Below are positions 32,906-43,444 of a DNA stretch of 64,000 nucleotides, in pieces; the first letter of the stretch is position 1; each line of letters opens with the position of its first letter. The stretch lies in NCBI GenBank assembly GCA_000018565.1, contig CP000875.1, positions 3,301,199 to 3,365,198 of the forward strand, in the 5' to 3' direction. The notes beneath the pieces are model-generated. The model had not been told where the DNA came from and did not search any database. It saw only the letters and a program-made list of their open reading frames with translations. Position numbers and translations under genes: made by a program. This DNA is from Herpetosiphon aurantiacus DSM 785 (GTDB lineage Bacteria; Chloroflexota; Chloroflexia; Chloroflexales; Herpetosiphonaceae).

Positions 32906-35900
32906 ATGAATAAACCATCGAAAATAATTGTCCTGATCACTCTAATGGCATTGTTGGTTGGAGCGTTACAAAGGCCTGTTGCTCCAGTTATTGCCAGCGA
33001 GCCGCAAATTCCAACTAGCCCAGGCACATGGAGCCAAGCCTTTGCCGACCCACTGAAACTTGACCCCGGCTATATGCCGCTGCGCCCAATTGAATGGAAT
33101 GGCACGTTATATGCAGGAATCGTTGGCGTAGACGGCTTTGAGCCGGGGGTGGGCTATTGGAGCGGTCAGCAATGGCTGAAACTTGATGGGTTATCAGGTG
33201 AGGTCGATTCGGTGGTCGTGCATCAAAACCGTTTGTTTGCAGCCGGACGCTTGACGCTTGGGGGCAACCATATCAGTATTGCTTTTTGGGATGGCAATCT
33301 GTGGACGGCGATGCCCACCCAATTTAGCCCCAATATTTTTATCTTGGCCAGCCATAACGATCAACTCTACGTTGGTGGATATTCAGAGCAGATTGCTGAC
33401 CAAGCCTCAGGTTTACTCTTGCGTTGGGATGACACGCAATGGCATCCCGTCGCTGAAGGTATTTTCGGCGCAGTTATGAGTATCCTCTCGCGGCCCGATG
33501 GTCTGTATCTCGGCGGGGTCTTCCAACTCAATGGCCAAAATACCGGCTTGATCCATTGGAATGGAGCACAGTGGCAGAGCGTTGGCGGGGGCGTTCAGGG
33601 GATGGTGATGGATGTTGAATGGGCCAATGATCAACTCTACATTAGTGGCAAATTCACCTCGACGCTTGAACCAACTATGCAGAATATCGCTGCCTGGAAT
33701 GGCACCAGTTGGAATACCTTTGGCACCGGGATTGTTAGCCCAACCCATAATTTGGCGCTGCTTGATGGCGACCTGTATGCCCTCAGCCAAACCGATAGAC
33801 CTTATCCTTATCAAACGATTTATCAGCTCCAACGCTGGGATGCGACTCACTGGACGACACTCTCCAATTTAAGTGAAACAAGTAGCGTTCTTAATTGGTC
33901 GCGCTATCCTGATGTTGTGCTCGTCAATTATCAGCAAGAATTATTGGCATTTGGGCCAATAGGCTTTGTGGATCGCAATGTGCAAACACTGAGATGGGGT
34001 GATTCGGCCTTGCGCTGGAAGGGTAATTCTTGGGAAGCCATGACTCCGAATGGAATTTCTGCAATGAAACTCGCATTAGCCGTTGATGGTGAGGATGTCT
34101 ACGCAGCCTCTGGGCGGATGACTTGGGGCAATGGACAAGCGAGTTTAGCTCATTTGTCGCCAAATAACCAATGGCAATTGCTGATAGCCTATGACTCCCA
34201 GCAGCCACAATATGCACAAGCGCTCCAAAAGTATCAGCAGAACTTTTTTAGTATTTACAATAGCACTCTATATCAAGCGGTTAACAATGCTTGGAATCAA
34301 GCCAGTCCTGCGACAGTGGAAAGTTTGGCTCAAGCCAATGATTTGTTGTATGTTGCTGGCGATTTTGAGCAATTCAATGGGGTTACAGCGCGTAATCTGG
34401 TGACCTGGAATGGCACACAGTGGCAAGCCTTGAATACGCCTGCCTCATTTGATCGGGTCGTTATTGTTGAAGCCCATGGCGATGATGTCTATATTAGCGA
34501 TGGCTTTCAATTGGCCCACTGGAATGGCAGCCAATGGACAACCCTCGCCACTAATGTGGTCAATATTGGTTCCATTGAGCCAACCGCCAATGGGGTCTAT
34601 ATCGCTGGCACATTTAGCAGTGTTGGTGGCATAGCCACACCAAAAATTGCCTATTGGAATGGCACGGCTTGGTCGGGTTTAACAGGCGAGATCGATGGTT
34701 CAATCTACGATCTCGAAATGGGAGCCGATGGCTTGTACGTGGCTGGATGGTTCCGAGGCATTATCAATGGTATTTATAGCCCAGGCATTCTACGCTGGGA
34801 TGGCACTACATGGCATGGGCTTGGCGGTGGGGTGAAGTCCAGTGCAACACCAAATCAACCAGGTGCTGTGACGCTGCTTGCAGCAACCCCAACCCGCATG
34901 CTGCTGTATGGGTCTTTTGATCGGGTGGGAAATACCTACGAATCCAAACAAATTGCAGCGTGGGAGTATGGCAACGAACCGTTGATTAAGGCCAAATCGG
35001 ATTATGGCCTTACCTATCGTCCGCAGTCAGTTACGGTGAATGTGCTGGCGAATGATTGGAGCGATCAGCCAAATCAATTGCAATTGGTGAGTGTGAGCAG
35101 CCCAAGCCATGGCACGGCTGTGATTAACGGTAACTCGGTTGTGTATAGGCCGGAAGCACAATTTGAAGGCGTTGAAACCTTGACCTATGTTGTGCGCGAC
35201 CCAATCAATGCTGTCACCAGCACAGCGCAACTCCAGGTGCATGTCTGGAATCACTTCCCAAGCATTGCTGATCAGGAACAAGCGGTCTATCCATTTACTG
35301 AAACGCTGCTTGACCCATTGGATGGCCTGATTGATTTGAATGGCGATAGCTTGACGATCACCCAAGCCAGTGCGGTCAGCGGCACGGTGACGATTGTCAA
35401 TAATCAATTGCGCTACATGCCGCCGAATCAACACCATTTTACCGATGTGGTGACGTATAGGGTAAGTGATGGTCATGGGGGGCAACAAAGCGCCCGGATC
35501 AACATCCATAGCATTGATACAATCGTGACTGCAACCGCTGATTATGCAACAACCTATCGTCCGTATTCAGTCAGGGTTGATGTGATTGCCAATGACTGGA
35601 CGATTAATGGAGAACCCTTAGCGGTGGTGGCAGTTGACGCAGCCATTCATGGCACAGCAACGATTAGTGGCAACCAAGTACATTATATTCCTGCGGAAAC
35701 CTTTCAAGGTACTGAAACCTTAACCTATACCGTGCGCAATCAAACCCGTGGCATAACGGCAACCGCAACCTTGACGATTGAGGTACAAAATCATGTGCCC
35801 ACTGTTGCTCCCATAACGATTACCGTTCAGCCTAATAGCATCACAACGCTGAATGTAATGGCAAATGCGGTCGATCTAAACGGCGACCAATTAACCATTA

Positions 35901-36091
35901 CGCAAGCAAGCACCACAGCTGGCACGGTAGCGGTGGTTAATAATCGATTGCGCTATACCGCGCCAAATTCTTATCCATTTGTTGCGACAATCAGCTATAC
36001 CATCAACGATGGTCATGGTGGTTCGCAGGTTGGGACAATTGTAGTCAATAGCGTAAAGTATCACTTATTCTTGCCCTATACCATCAAATAA
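32906..36091 (+). CDS. Secreted beta-propeller-like protein with four cadherin-like domains (1061 aa)
   Basis: Signal peptide (residues 1 to about 30). Residues about 35-690 are built from repeats of the form AxWNGTxWxxLxxG....LYVAGxF, each a four-stranded blade as in Kelch or delta-60 propellers; about a dozen or more units can be seen. Residues about 690-1045 contain four Ig/cadherin-like domains, alternating VNVLANDW and DLNGD types, each ending in a LTYxVRD or SYTINDGHGG motif. The C-terminus ends LFLPYTIK. It is likely an exported, calcium-associated adhesion or matrix protein. The ATG at 32906 follows AAGGA; earlier in-frame codons lack a signal-peptide-like start. It is first of three tandem paralogs, with long near-identical DNA stretches to the second. 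Confidence 0.82.
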   Translation: MNKPSKIIVLITLMALLVGALQRPVAPVIASEPQIPTSPGTWSQAFADPLKLDPGYMPLRPIEWNGTLYAGIVGVDGFEPGVGYWSGQQWLKLDGLSGEVDSVVVHQNRLFAAGRLTLGGNHISIAFWDGNLWTAMPTQFSPNIFILASHNDQLYVGGYSEQIADQASGLLLRWDDTQWHPVAEGIFGAVMSILSRPDGLYLGGVFQLNGQNTGLIHWNGAQWQSVGGGVQGMVMDVEWANDQLYISGKFTSTLEPTMQNIAAWNGTSWNTFGTGIVSPTHNLALLDGDLYALSQTDRPYPYQTIYQLQRWDATHWTTLSNLSETSSVLNWSRYPDVVLVNYQQELLAFGPIGFVDRNVQTLRWGDSALRWKGNSWEAMTPNGISAMKLALAVDGEDVYAASGRMTWGNGQASLAHLSPNNQWQLLIAYDSQQPQYAQALQKYQQNFFSIYNSTLYQAVNNAWNQASPATVESLAQANDLLYVAGDFEQFNGVTARNLVTWNGTQWQALNTPASFDRVVIVEAHGDDVYISDGFQLAHWNGSQWTTLATNVVNIGSIEPTANGVYIAGTFSSVGGIATPKIAYWNGTAWSGLTGEIDGSIYDLEMGADGLYVAGWFRGIINGIYSPGILRWDGTTWHGLGGGVKSSATPNQPGAVTLLAATPTRMLLYGSFDRVGNTYESKQIAAWEYGNEPLIKAKSDYGLTYRPQSVTVNVLANDWSDQPNQLQLVSVSSPSHGTAVINGNSVVYRPEAQFEGVETLTYVVRDPINAVTSTAQLQVHVWNHFPSIADQEQAVYPFTETLLDPLDGLIDLNGDSLTITQASAVSGTVTIVNNQLRYMPPNQHHFTDVVTYRVSDGHGGQQSARINIHSIDTIVTATADYATTYRPYSVRVDVIANDWTINGEPLAVVAVDAAIHGTATISGNQVHYIPAETFQGTETLTYTVRNQTRGITATATLTIEVQNHVPTVAPITITVQPNSITTLNVMANAVDLNGDQLTITQASTTAGTVAVVNNRLRYTAPNSYPFVATISYTINDGHGGSQVGTIVVNSVKYHLFLPYTIK

Positions 36092-36158
36092 ACGATTAAA
36101 TCAGCGGTAATCGCGCATCGATTGCCGCTCCCCAATCTAGCTTTGAGAGGAAGTTCCC

Positions 36159-38552
36159 ATGTCGAGAAGTTCAAAATTAATCAGCATCGTTACCCTGTTT
36201 TTAATTATGTTAAGTGCTATCACCAAGCCAAGCGCTCCGGTGGCAGCCGTGGAGCCGCAAATTCCAAGCAGCCCTGGCACATGGAGCCAAGATTTTGGCT
36301 TATATATAAAAACTGCCGCTAACAGCTATACCCCGTTGCGCCCAATTGAATGGAATGGCACGCTGTATGCAATTTTGAATGGACATCGCAACTTTGAGTC
36401 GGGGGTTGGTTATTGGAATGACCAACAATGGCTGAAAATAGATGGCCTGAACGGTCAAGTTGATGTGCTGACGGTGCATCAAAATCGTTTGTATGTGGCT
36501 GGGCGCTTTACCATCGCTGGTAAGAACCTTAACCTTGCCTATTGGGATGGCAACTTGTGGACGGCTATGCCCATGCATGTTGTTCAAGATGGCCCGTTTT
36601 TGTTAGCAAGTTATGCCAATCAACTGTATCTTGGGAGCGAAGCCCTGTTGATCGATGATCAAGCCTATGGCAGCTTAGCCCGTTGGGATGGTGAACAGTG
36701 GCATGCGGCGGCAGCTGGCATTGAAGGTGTTGTGTTTACCATGCTTTCACGCCCCGATGGCCTCTATCTCGGCGGCTCCTTTTTATATAATGGTCAAGCA
36801 ACTAGTTTACTGTATTGGAATGGTTCCCAATGGCAAACTGTTGGTGGTGGGGTTTATGGCCATGTGGTTGATTTGAAATGGGCCAATAACCAACTCTACA
36901 TCAGTGGGAATTTCACCTCAACGCTTGTGCCAAGTATGCGCAATGTCGCCGCCTGGAATGGCACGAACTGGAATACCTTCGACACGGGTTTGACTGGCTG
37001 GGTTCATAATGTAACCGTTATGGATGGTGAACTCTATGCACTCCATCGGCCAACTGATAGTTCAGGCTATGAGCATCTGCATTGGGATGGGAGTGAATGG
37101 ATCTTCTTAGCTGATCTTGGTTCAATGGATTATTCTTGGCTATTTTCCCCAAGAGCTGTATTTGTACAGTATAAGCAAGAGTTATTGCTGGTTGGTGAAA
37201 TTAGCTATTATAGTAGTGCCGTTGAACCAACCAGCCAAGGTGATTCAACCTTACGTTGGAATGGCACAGAGTGGGAACCAATGAATTCCCATGGCTTATT
37301 GACCCGAATGGCAACTGCGATTGCCACAGTTGATGAAAATCTTTTGGTGGCATCGAGTAACTTTTACTGGAGCCAAGGTGTTGCTTCGCTAGCCCAATTT
37401 GGCAGCAATCAGCATTGGCAGAAGCTCGTTGATCGGCGATCTACTTCAGACCCGGTGCAAGCACTCGAAGCCTTTCAACAAAGCCATTTTATGGTTAGTT
37501 ACTATACGCTGTACGAAGCTGCTAGCACCACCTGGAACCAAATTGGCGCGTTCCGTGTGGTTCGTGCAATTGCCCAATCCAATAACAAATTGTATGTTGC
37601 TGGTGATTTTGAGCAATTCAATGGGGTCACGGCGCATAATTTGGTGACTTGGGATGGCACGCAATGGCAAGCCTTAAATGCGCCAGCCTCATTCGATCAA
37701 GTGGTGCTAATTGAGGCCCATGGCAATCATGTGTATATCAGCGATGGCTTTCAATTGGCTCGCTGGGATGGCACGCAGTGGACAACCCTCGCCACCAATG
37801 TGGTCAATATTGGTTCAATTGAAGCAACTACCAATGGGGTCTATATCGCTGGCACCTTTAGCAGTGTTGGCGGCGTGACAGCCCCCAAAATCGCCTATTG
37901 GAATGGCACGGCTTGGTCGGGCTTGAGTGGGGTGATTAGTGGTTCAATTCTTGATCTGGAAATGGGAGCCGATGGCCTATATGTGGCAGGCAACTTTTTC
38001 GGTTTGAACAATGGCATCGTTAGCCCAGGGATTCTGCGCTGGGATGGGTCGGCATGGCATGGAGTTGGCGGTGGTGTTCAGACGTATCGATCGTTTGGTA
38101 TAGTGAACAATGGGACGGTTCAGCGCTTAGCCGCCACTCCGACCCGTATGTTTATGTATGGTGACTTCAATCGGGTTGGCAACCAATATGAGTCGTATAC
38201 TTTGGCCGTGTGGGAATATGGTGACGAACCATTGATCAAAGCCAAACCTGATTATGCGTTTACCAATCGCCCTCAAGCGGTTACGGTCAATGTTTTAGCC
38301 AATGATTGGAGCTACCATCCATCTCAATTGCAACTGGTGAATCTCACAGCGCCAAGCCATGGCACGGCTGTGATTAGCGGTAATTCGGTGGTCTACACAC
38401 CGTATCCTCAATTTACCGGGATTGATACTCTGACCTATACCGTGCGCGATCCAATCAATGCCGTAACAACCACAGCTCAATTACGGCTCTATGTTTGGAA
38501 TACCCCCAATGTTGTTTTGAATGAGCTGTATTTACCAGCAGTTATCCGATAA
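36159..38552 (+). CDS. Secreted beta-propeller-like protein with one cadherin-like domain (797 aa)
   Basis: Paralog of the preceding gene. Signal peptide (about residues 1-30), then WNGTxW-type blade repeats to about residue 700, then a single cadherin-like domain with VNVLANDW and DTLTYTVRD, and a C-terminal LYLPAVIR. It matches the upstream paralog closely over the last propeller blades (for example FEQFNGVTAHNLVTWDGTQW) but lacks the last three Ig-like domains. It begins 67 bases after its neighbour behind AGAGGAAG, with a 10-bp hairpin (36104-36128) in the gap. Function inferred only: surface or matrix protein. Confidence 0.82.
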   Translation: MSRSSKLISIVTLFLIMLSAITKPSAPVAAVEPQIPSSPGTWSQDFGLYIKTAANSYTPLRPIEWNGTLYAILNGHRNFESGVGYWNDQQWLKIDGLNGQVDVLTVHQNRLYVAGRFTIAGKNLNLAYWDGNLWTAMPMHVVQDGPFLLASYANQLYLGSEALLIDDQAYGSLARWDGEQWHAAAAGIEGVVFTMLSRPDGLYLGGSFLYNGQATSLLYWNGSQWQTVGGGVYGHVVDLKWANNQLYISGNFTSTLVPSMRNVAAWNGTNWNTFDTGLTGWVHNVTVMDGELYALHRPTDSSGYEHLHWDGSEWIFLADLGSMDYSWLFSPRAVFVQYKQELLLVGEISYYSSAVEPTSQGDSTLRWNGTEWEPMNSHGLLTRMATAIATVDENLLVASSNFYWSQGVASLAQFGSNQHWQKLVDRRSTSDPVQALEAFQQSHFMVSYYTLYEAASTTWNQIGAFRVVRAIAQSNNKLYVAGDFEQFNGVTAHNLVTWDGTQWQALNAPASFDQVVLIEAHGNHVYISDGFQLARWDGTQWTTLATNVVNIGSIEATTNGVYIAGTFSSVGGVTAPKIAYWNGTAWSGLSGVISGSILDLEMGADGLYVAGNFFGLNNGIVSPGILRWDGSAWHGVGGGVQTYRSFGIVNNGTVQRLAATPTRMFMYGDFNRVGNQYESYTLAVWEYGDEPLIKAKPDYAFTNRPQAVTVNVLANDWSYHPSQLQLVNLTAPSHGTAVISGNSVVYTPYPQFTGIDTLTYTVRDPINAVTTTAQLRLYVWNTPNVVLNELYLPAVIR

Positions 38553-38621
38553 TATTGATCTAGGTGTTGGCCTAAAATGCTAGCACCTGTCCATAGTTAG
38601 TTGAGGGCAAGAGAAAACATT

Positions 38622-40736
38622 ATGCGAAAATTATTTCGGCGCTTAGGGCGCATTGGCGCAATCATTGGTTTATTGAGCTGCGGATTGAGCCTAGCGATTG
38701 ATCCAACTCAAGCTAGGCAACCAAGTGAAACTTCAAATGCCAATTCGTGGAGCAATGAATTTGCTGGGTTTGGTATCAACGCCGACACGCGCGGATTAAG
38801 CCATCCATTGGTTTGGAATAATACCCTTTATGCAGCAGCGATTGATGGTAGTTCAATGACTGATCTTACGGGCGTTGTCTATTGGGATGGTCGGCAATGG
38901 TTAAAGCTCGGAGCCTTGAATGGCTATGTTGAAGCCCTGACGATTCACCAAGATAAGCTGTACGCTGGTGGCGTATTGAAACTTAATGGTCAAGATGTTG
39001 ATCTCGCTTATTGGGATGGCACAACGTGGACTGGTTTAGCCACCGTTCTCACGAACAATTACCTGATGAGCTTGGCGAGTTACCAAAATGAGCTTTATTT
39101 GACCAGTACGCCATTGACAATCGATGGTCAAGCCTACCAAAATATTGCCCGCTGGAATGGTAGCGAATGGAATCCAGTCGGTACTGGAGTTGATGGAATT
39201 ATTTTGAATGTCGTCAGTGGTGCTGATGGTATCTATGTCAGTGGCTCGCTTGAGCCGATCAATTCTCAAAATCAAGGTGGAATTGTGCGTTGGGATGGGA
39301 GCCAATGGCACGATGTTGGTGGTAGAATAACTGGCTATATCATGGATCTACAGCTAGTTGATAATCAGGTCATTATCGGCGGGGCATTTACCTCAACCAC
39401 CAACATCCAAATGCATAATATTGCTGCTTGGAATGGCACAACCTGGAATACCTTTGGCAATGGGATTAACAATCCAATTGAAAGTGTGTTGCTTCGCGAT
39501 CAAGGCTTGTTTGCTTTAGGTAAGCCAATTGGAATCGATGTGCCGTTATATGTTTGGAATGGCTCGGATTGGGCGATTGCAGCCCAAGCAAGCTATAAAA
39601 ATTATGAGTGGCTTGAATTTCCCAAATATTCGTTGGTTGAATTTGACAATGACATGTATGCCTTGGGTGATTTATACATCTATGATCAATATTATGCGCT
39701 GAATCGTCTGGTATTTCGCGATGACCATTGGGAGTCGATGACCCCCAATGGGTTTGATAGTGCTCCACTTAACTTGAGTAACGTTGGTGAAACGATCTAT
39801 GGGTATGTGCGAACCCACGCAACTTGGGGCAGTGGGCGAGGTGCTCTGATTCGTTCTGATGCTGCGACTGGATGGCAAACGTTAATTGCTGAGCCAGTTG
39901 CGAGTGTTATGAGCAATGCCGAACAACTAGAAGTAATCAGTGATACGATCTTTTTAATTCAAGCCAATCGGTTGTATCAAACTACCCAAGTTTCAACAAC
40001 CTGGCTTAGCATTACGGATCAAACGGTTTTTGGCATGGCCCGTGACCAAGGCAAACTCTATGTAGCAGGTGGTTTTAGCCAATTTGCTGGGGTCAATACC
40101 AATAATTTGGCAGTTTGGAATAATGGCCAATGGCAAGCCTTGCATGCTCCAGCCACGTTTAATCAAGTAACGGTAGTTGAGGCCTTGAATGGCGTAGTCT
40201 ATATCAGCGATGGCGCACAGCTAGCCCGTTGGGATGGGACGCAATGGCAAACGCTGGCTACTGGTGTGAATAGCATTCGCCAGCTTGAGGCAAGTGCTGA
40301 CGGCGTGTATGTTACTGGCACATTCAGTAGTATTGCTGGAGTACCCGCCTACCAAATTGCCTATTGGAATGGCTCACACTGGTCGGCCTTGAGTGGCATG
40401 ATTGATGGCCCAATCAATGATCTTGAAATGGGTGTTGATGGCTTGTACGTGGCTGGTTCGTTCAATGGCGTGGCTGGTGGGGTGGTTAGCCCAGGTATTT
40501 TGCGCTGGAATGGAATTTGGAACAGTGTTGGAGGTGGAGTACAACACCGTGATCAATATGCAAGTGGGTTTACCGTTACTAGTTTGGTTGCTACCCCAAC
40601 GCGCATGTATTTGAGCGGTGTATTCGATAGCGTTGGTAATACCTACGAATCATCGAGGATTGCTGCTTGGACATATGGCGAGCCAGGCTGGGTTGCGCCA
40701 AGCTATGCAGTCTATGCACCGTTGACGGTTCGTTAA
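38622..40736 (+). CDS. Secreted beta-propeller-like protein without cadherin domain (704 aa)
   Basis: Third paralog. A basic N-terminus (MRKLFRRLGRIG) leads a signal peptide, followed by blade repeats (WDGTTWTGL, WNGSEWNPV, LYVAGGFSQF) through to the end. No VLANDW or DLNGD domain is present, and the C-terminus reads VYAPLTVR. It is more diverged than the first two. The start ATG at 38622 has only a weak GAG upstream; a TTG at 38601 is possible. A strong terminator ends the cluster. Confidence 0.8.
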   Translation: MRKLFRRLGRIGAIIGLLSCGLSLAIDPTQARQPSETSNANSWSNEFAGFGINADTRGLSHPLVWNNTLYAAAIDGSSMTDLTGVVYWDGRQWLKLGALNGYVEALTIHQDKLYAGGVLKLNGQDVDLAYWDGTTWTGLATVLTNNYLMSLASYQNELYLTSTPLTIDGQAYQNIARWNGSEWNPVGTGVDGIILNVVSGADGIYVSGSLEPINSQNQGGIVRWDGSQWHDVGGRITGYIMDLQLVDNQVIIGGAFTSTTNIQMHNIAAWNGTTWNTFGNGINNPIESVLLRDQGLFALGKPIGIDVPLYVWNGSDWAIAAQASYKNYEWLEFPKYSLVEFDNDMYALGDLYIYDQYYALNRLVFRDDHWESMTPNGFDSAPLNLSNVGETIYGYVRTHATWGSGRGALIRSDAATGWQTLIAEPVASVMSNAEQLEVISDTIFLIQANRLYQTTQVSTTWLSITDQTVFGMARDQGKLYVAGGFSQFAGVNTNNLAVWNNGQWQALHAPATFNQVTVVEALNGVVYISDGAQLARWDGTQWQTLATGVNSIRQLEASADGVYVTGTFSSIAGVPAYQIAYWNGSHWSALSGMIDGPINDLEMGVDGLYVAGSFNGVAGGVVSPGILRWNGIWNSVGGGVQHRDQYASGFTVTSLVATPTRMYLSGVFDSVGNTYESSRIAAWTYGEPGWVAPSYAVYAPLTVR

Positions 40737-40750
40737 ATTTGCTGAATGGA

Positions 40751-40793
40751 AAGCCCTAGGCCGCTCGTTATTGAGCGGCCTAGGGCTTTTTTG
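40751..40793. terminator. Bidirectional intrinsic terminator
   Basis: A 16-bp perfect stem (AAGCCCTAGGCCGCTC against GAGCGGCCTAGGGCTT) with a 6-nt loop is followed by TTTT on the plus strand. The convergent pyruvate kinase gene ends at 40795, so it can serve both. Confidence 0.85.
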
Positions 40794-40794
40794 T

Positions 40795-42210
40795 TTAGAT
40801 TGAAAGAATTTTGAGGAAGTTGGTTGTGCCACGCACCGCCAAGGGGTGACCGCCCGTAATCACGACCGAATCGCCGGGCTTAATTACTTGACGCTCGATC
40901 ATAATTGCCCGTGCCAAGTTGCTCAAATCGTCAAGCCGCGTCACGAATGGGCACAGCAAGGATTCAACTCCCCAAAGCAAGGCCAAACGATGATAGACAT
41001 CGTATTCGTGGGTCATGGCGATAATCGGCACTCGCGGGCGATCGCGGGCGACCAACCGCGCTGTAAAGCCCGATGAAGTAAATGCCACAATCGCCGCAAT
41101 ATCGATCGATTCGGCAATTGCACAAGCAGCATGGCTGATTGCGTGCGAGTAGGTTTCGGGGGCATCAGACGCGTTACGTTGTTGGGCATCACGTGGTGGT
41201 GCGCCGCGCTCAGTTACTTCGGCAATTCGCGCCATAATCGTCACCGCTTCAACTGGATAGGCTCCGTTGGCGGTTTCACCACTAAGCATCACTGCATCAG
41301 TGCCATCGAGAATCGCGTTAGCCACGTCGCTGGCTTCGGCGCGAGTTGGCCGTGGGTTGACAATCATCGATTCGAGCATTTGGGTCGCAGTGATCACCGG
41401 AATTCCAGCGCGATTGGCGGAAGCAATGATCAATTTTTGAATCAATGGCACTTCTTCAGGCGGCATTTCTACGCCCAAATCACCCCGCGCAACCATGATC
41501 CCGTCAGCGACGGCAACGATTGATTCGATATTATCAACCGCTTCGGGTTTTTCAATTTTGGCGATCACTGGGGTGCGATAGCCAGCCCCAGCAATTTCTT
41601 GCTTAACCAATTGCACATCTTCGGCGCGGCGCACAAACGAGATTGCCACATAATCAACCCCTTCGTGCAAGCCAAAGATCAAATCTTCACGATCTTTTTC
41701 GGTCATGGCCGGAGCACTAACGGCTACGCCAGGCAAGTTGATGCCTTGATTCTCGCGCAACATCCCGCCAGTTACCACTTCAGTGATCACTTCAGTTTTG
41801 GTGCATTCTTGTACGCGCAACTCGATCAAACCATCGGAGAGCAAAATTCGGTCGCCAGGCTTACAATCGGTGGGTAAATTTTTATAGGTGGTGTTGACGC
41901 GGCCAACCCGACCAACTTCATTTTCAATCGTAATAACGAAACTTTCGCCGGCCTTGAGCGGAATCGGCTGTTTATCAACTAATTTGCCAGTGCGAATTTT
42001 TGGCCCTTGCAAGTCTTGCAGCACTGCAATCGGGCGATTGAGCTTAATCGAAATTTGACGCAGGAGCCGAATGCGTTCTGAATGGTCGTTATGAGTACCA
42101 TGGGAGAAATTTAAGCGAGCAACATTCATTCCCGCTAATGCCAACGCTGTCATTTTTTCCTCAGTATCAGAGGCTGGCCCGAGCGTGGCAACAATTTTGG
42201 TTCGGCGCAT
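40795..42210 (-). CDS. pyk: Pyruvate kinase (471 aa)
   Basis: Converts phosphoenolpyruvate and ADP to pyruvate and ATP at the end of glycolysis. Clear motifs: RRTKIVATLGPAS at the start, MNVARLNFSHG, the active-site segment AVADGIMVARGDLGVEMP, ITATQMLESM and DAVMLSGETANG. Length of 471 is normal. The ATG at 42210 is preceded by GAGG; a 13-codon upstream extension is discounted. There is no C-terminal PEP-utiliser domain. Confidence 0.96.
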   Translation of the reverse strand: MRRTKIVATLGPASDTEEKMTALALAGMNVARLNFSHGTHNDHSERIRLLRQISIKLNRPIAVLQDLQGPKIRTGKLVDKQPIPLKAGESFVITIENEVGRVGRVNTTYKNLPTDCKPGDRILLSDGLIELRVQECTKTEVITEVVTGGMLRENQGINLPGVAVSAPAMTEKDREDLIFGLHEGVDYVAISFVRRAEDVQLVKQEIAGAGYRTPVIAKIEKPEAVDNIESIVAVADGIMVARGDLGVEMPPEEVPLIQKLIIASANRAGIPVITATQMLESMIVNPRPTRAEASDVANAILDGTDAVMLSGETANGAYPVEAVTIMARIAEVTERGAPPRDAQQRNASDAPETYSHAISHAACAIAESIDIAAIVAFTSSGFTARLVARDRPRVPIIAMTHEYDVYHRLALLWGVESLLCPFVTRLDDLSNLARAIMIERQVIKPGDSVVITGGHPLAVRGTTNFLKILSI

Positions 42211-42385
42211 TGATGACCTCGTGTTAAGTGCGGAACACCGCGTCGGCATCTTTGGCGAAACAGTGACCTAAAGTTCTCAAGTGATGACTAATTCAATTCG
42301 CTCCAATTATAAACGAAAACGCATCCACAAGGGATGCGTTTTTAGCCGATTCTAGCAAGCTATTTTGTAATGCGCTGCGTCAAAT

Positions 42386-43444
42386 TTAGTAATCCGACCA
42401 ACTGCGAAAATGCGCTTGCAAGGTTGCTACGATCCGTTGGCCAACCCCACGTTCGCCGTAAACTGGGGAGAATTGCTGGCCTTTTTTGGCTCGCTGATTG
42501 CGCACCGCCGCGATAATTGCGGTTGGCTCGAAGCCCGTGACCACATTCGCGCCCGAATCGATCGTTTCAGGCCGCTCGGTATTCTCGCGTACCGTCACAC
42601 AGGGCACGCCAAAAATATAAGCTTCTTCTTGAATACAACCACTATCAGTGATGATAATGTTGGCGTATTTTTCATAGGCCAGCGATTCAAATGGCTCAAC
42701 TGGATCAAGTACCTGCACCCGACTGAGCAGATCCATGCTCAAACCATAGTGCTCCATGGCCGCCCGCGTGCGCGGATGCATCGGAAAAATCATGGCATCG
42801 AATTCTTGGGCCAGCTCATTGATTGTGCTGAAAACCTGTTGCATCAATTCGCGGCTATCGGTAAATTCCTTGCGATGCAAGGTGATGTAGGCATAAGTAT
42901 CGTTGCGGCGTGGCGTGAGTTCATGGGCAAAATCATGAATCAAGTCAACCGTGGTATTGCCAATATTGAAAATTCGCCCACGCAAATCGGGAATTTTGGC
43001 CAAATAATCGGCTTGATATTGGGTGTATGAGAACAAATAATGGGCTGCGCCATCGACCATAATCCGATTGCGCTCTTCATACATGCGTTTATCGAAAGCT
43101 CGTAGACCTGCTTCAACATGGGCCAACCCAACATCGGAGTAGACTGCCGCAATTGCCCCAACCAAGGCCGCCGCAGTATCGCCATTGACCAAAATCAAAT
43201 CGATGTCATGGCGGCGAATTTGCTCGCGCACCCAATCAATCGCTGCGCCGATGCTGTAGTTGCCCGGGAAAACTTCGTCGGGCATGTAGCCCATTTGGCC
43301 AAAAATCGCGGTTTGCAGCAAATGATCATGATGCTGATTGGTGTGAAGCACCACAAACGGCAAATCAGCCGCGCGTAATGCCTGCACAATCGCATAATTT
43401 TTCATCACCTCAGGCCGCGTGCCAAGCACAATCCCAATGTTCAT
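42386..43444 (-). CDS. wecB: UDP-N-acetylglucosamine 2-epimerase, non-hydrolysing (352 aa)
   Basis: Interconverts UDP-GlcNAc and UDP-ManNAc for surface polysaccharides. Motifs typical of WecB/MnaA: GTRPEVMK near the N-terminus, LVNGDTAAA, AHVEAGLRAFD, MYEERNRIMVD, ITDSGCIQEEAYIFGVP and RENTERPETID. The length of 352 is slightly below the usual 370. Its ATG overlaps the stop of the upstream SGNH hydrolase gene (ATGA), so the two are co-translated. Confidence 0.9.
   Translation of the reverse strand: MNIGIVLGTRPEVMKNYAIVQALRAADLPFVVLHTNQHHDHLLQTAIFGQMGYMPDEVFPGNYSIGAAIDWVREQIRRHDIDLILVNGDTAAALVGAIAAVYSDVGLAHVEAGLRAFDKRMYEERNRIMVDGAAHYLFSYTQYQADYLAKIPDLRGRIFNIGNTTVDLIHDFAHELTPRRNDTYAYITLHRKEFTDSRELMQQVFSTINELAQEFDAMIFPMHPRTRAAMEHYGLSMDLLSRVQVLDPVEPFESLAYEKYANIIITDSGCIQEEAYIFGVPCVTVRENTERPETIDSGANVVTGFEPTAIIAAVRNQRAKKGQQFSPVYGERGVGQRIVATLQAHFRSWSDY

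Noticed and set aside
32906-40736. CRISPR-like or tandem DNA repeat array
   Set aside because: Repeats are coding blade units of variable sequence and length, not identical direct repeats with spacers. No CRISPR was found in the window.
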